In this document: piece after piece, positions 63,898 to 64,000 of the stretch | Layout of the letters: each line of letters opens with the position of its first letter | How positions within the stretch are numbered: the first letter of the stretch is position 1 | NCBI GenBank assembly: GCA_934130435.1 | Contig: CAKOYB010000001.1 | Location: 138,503-202,502 of the forward strand | Length of the DNA stretch: 64,000 nucleotides | From: an uncultured Clostridia bacterium | GTDB taxonomy: Bacteria > Bacillota > Clostridia > TANB77 > CAG-508 | Reading direction: 5' to 3' | Notes under the pieces: generated by a model | Told to the model about the DNA's origin: nothing | Seen by the model: the letters and a program-made list of their open reading frames with translations, nothing else | Databases searched by the model: none | Program-made: the position numbers and the translations under genes

Positions 63898-64000
63898 TTG
63901 GAAGTTCCAACAAATTGGAACATAAAGTACATTGAAAAGTAAACAGTAAATCCTTTAAGAGACCAAGCGGTAATACAAGATATTACCAAAATAAATTAAA

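Larger units (their letters stand above)
63654..64000. other. AT-rich region with tandem promoters at window end
   Basis: No gene seen. It holds two promoters (63705-63734 and 63869-63897). The last about 100 nt (AAGTAAACAG, GACCAAGCGGTAATACAAG) may be the leader of a gene or rRNA operon that lies beyond the window. Confidence 0.6.

Noticed and set aside
1..64000. CRISPR array, insertion sequence or complete tRNA/rRNA genes
   Set aside because: No regularly spaced direct repeats, no transposase frames, and no tRNA or rRNA sequence recognised by eye. Apart from SRP RNA no structural RNA gene was found.

Overview
The window comes from a very AT-rich, low-GC Gram-positive, spore-forming bacterium, most likely an uncultured Clostridia lineage. 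Genes for sigma-G, YpeB, spore photoproduct lyase, a Spo0E-like protein, a YlmC/YmxH protein and a stand-alone Spo0A C-terminal domain point to sporulation. Ferredoxin and a four-subunit 2-oxoacid:ferredoxin oxidoreductase point to anaerobic metabolism. Consensus TTGACA-17-TATAAT promoters, strong AGGAGG ribosome sites and TTG/GTG starts are typical of Firmicutes.

Layout. 0-2.5 kb: signal peptidase I (cut by the window edge), holB, ricT and ferredoxin. 2.7-5.8 kb, minus strand: porCDAB-type oxidoreductase. 6-10 kb: a membrane-anchored protein, trmL, a Nudix hydrolase, an M23 peptidase without a normal start codon, and a Spo0A-C-like gene with an in-frame TAG. 10.2-13.5 kb: gatCAB. 13.5-21.9 kb: rpsT, a paired TSUP permease, cdaA, truA, a phosphodiester glycosidase family protein, rpsU and two M16 peptidase-like genes. 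24-40 kb: a large Gram-positive type IV secretion (T4SS) locus with five VirB2-like pilins, PrgI, a split VirB4, a VirB6-like protein, two multidomain cell-wall hydrolases and three related membrane-anchored proteins. 40-46.7 kb: splB, a D,D-carboxypeptidase, SRP RNA, dnaX, ybaB, recR and a diglucosyl/galactosyl-diacylglycerol synthase. 46.9-54.6 kb: ypeB, an anion permease, an alpha/beta hydrolase, murF, ddl and a DnaJ-like protein. 54.7-57.6 kb: a second T4SS cluster with the VirD4 coupling ATPase. 57.9-63.7 kb: yhaO/yhaN-like genes, sigG, a lipoprotein with HEXXH, a GNAT acetyltransferase and a YlmC/YmxH protein. The window ends in tandem strong promoters.

Main discovery. Seven genes look broken by a single-base frameshift, and all seven breaks have the same signature: an in-frame CGG codon followed by N, where dropping the C and reading GGN (Gly) restores the full-length protein. 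The sites are in two paralogous pilins, PrgI, a CHAP-VanY hydrolase, the lipid glycosyltransferase, VirD4 (inside its Walker A motif) and YlmC/YmxH. CGG is common out of frame in coding sequence (roughly 130 cases by hand count). It occurs in frame only eight times, and the eighth lies in the Spo0A-C-like gene that also carries an in-frame TAG. I infer that CGG is an unassigned or starved arginine codon here and that CGGN is read as glycine by +1 frameshifting or quadruplet decoding. Five of the seven sites lie in T4SS genes, so this recoding would gate assembly of the secretion system.
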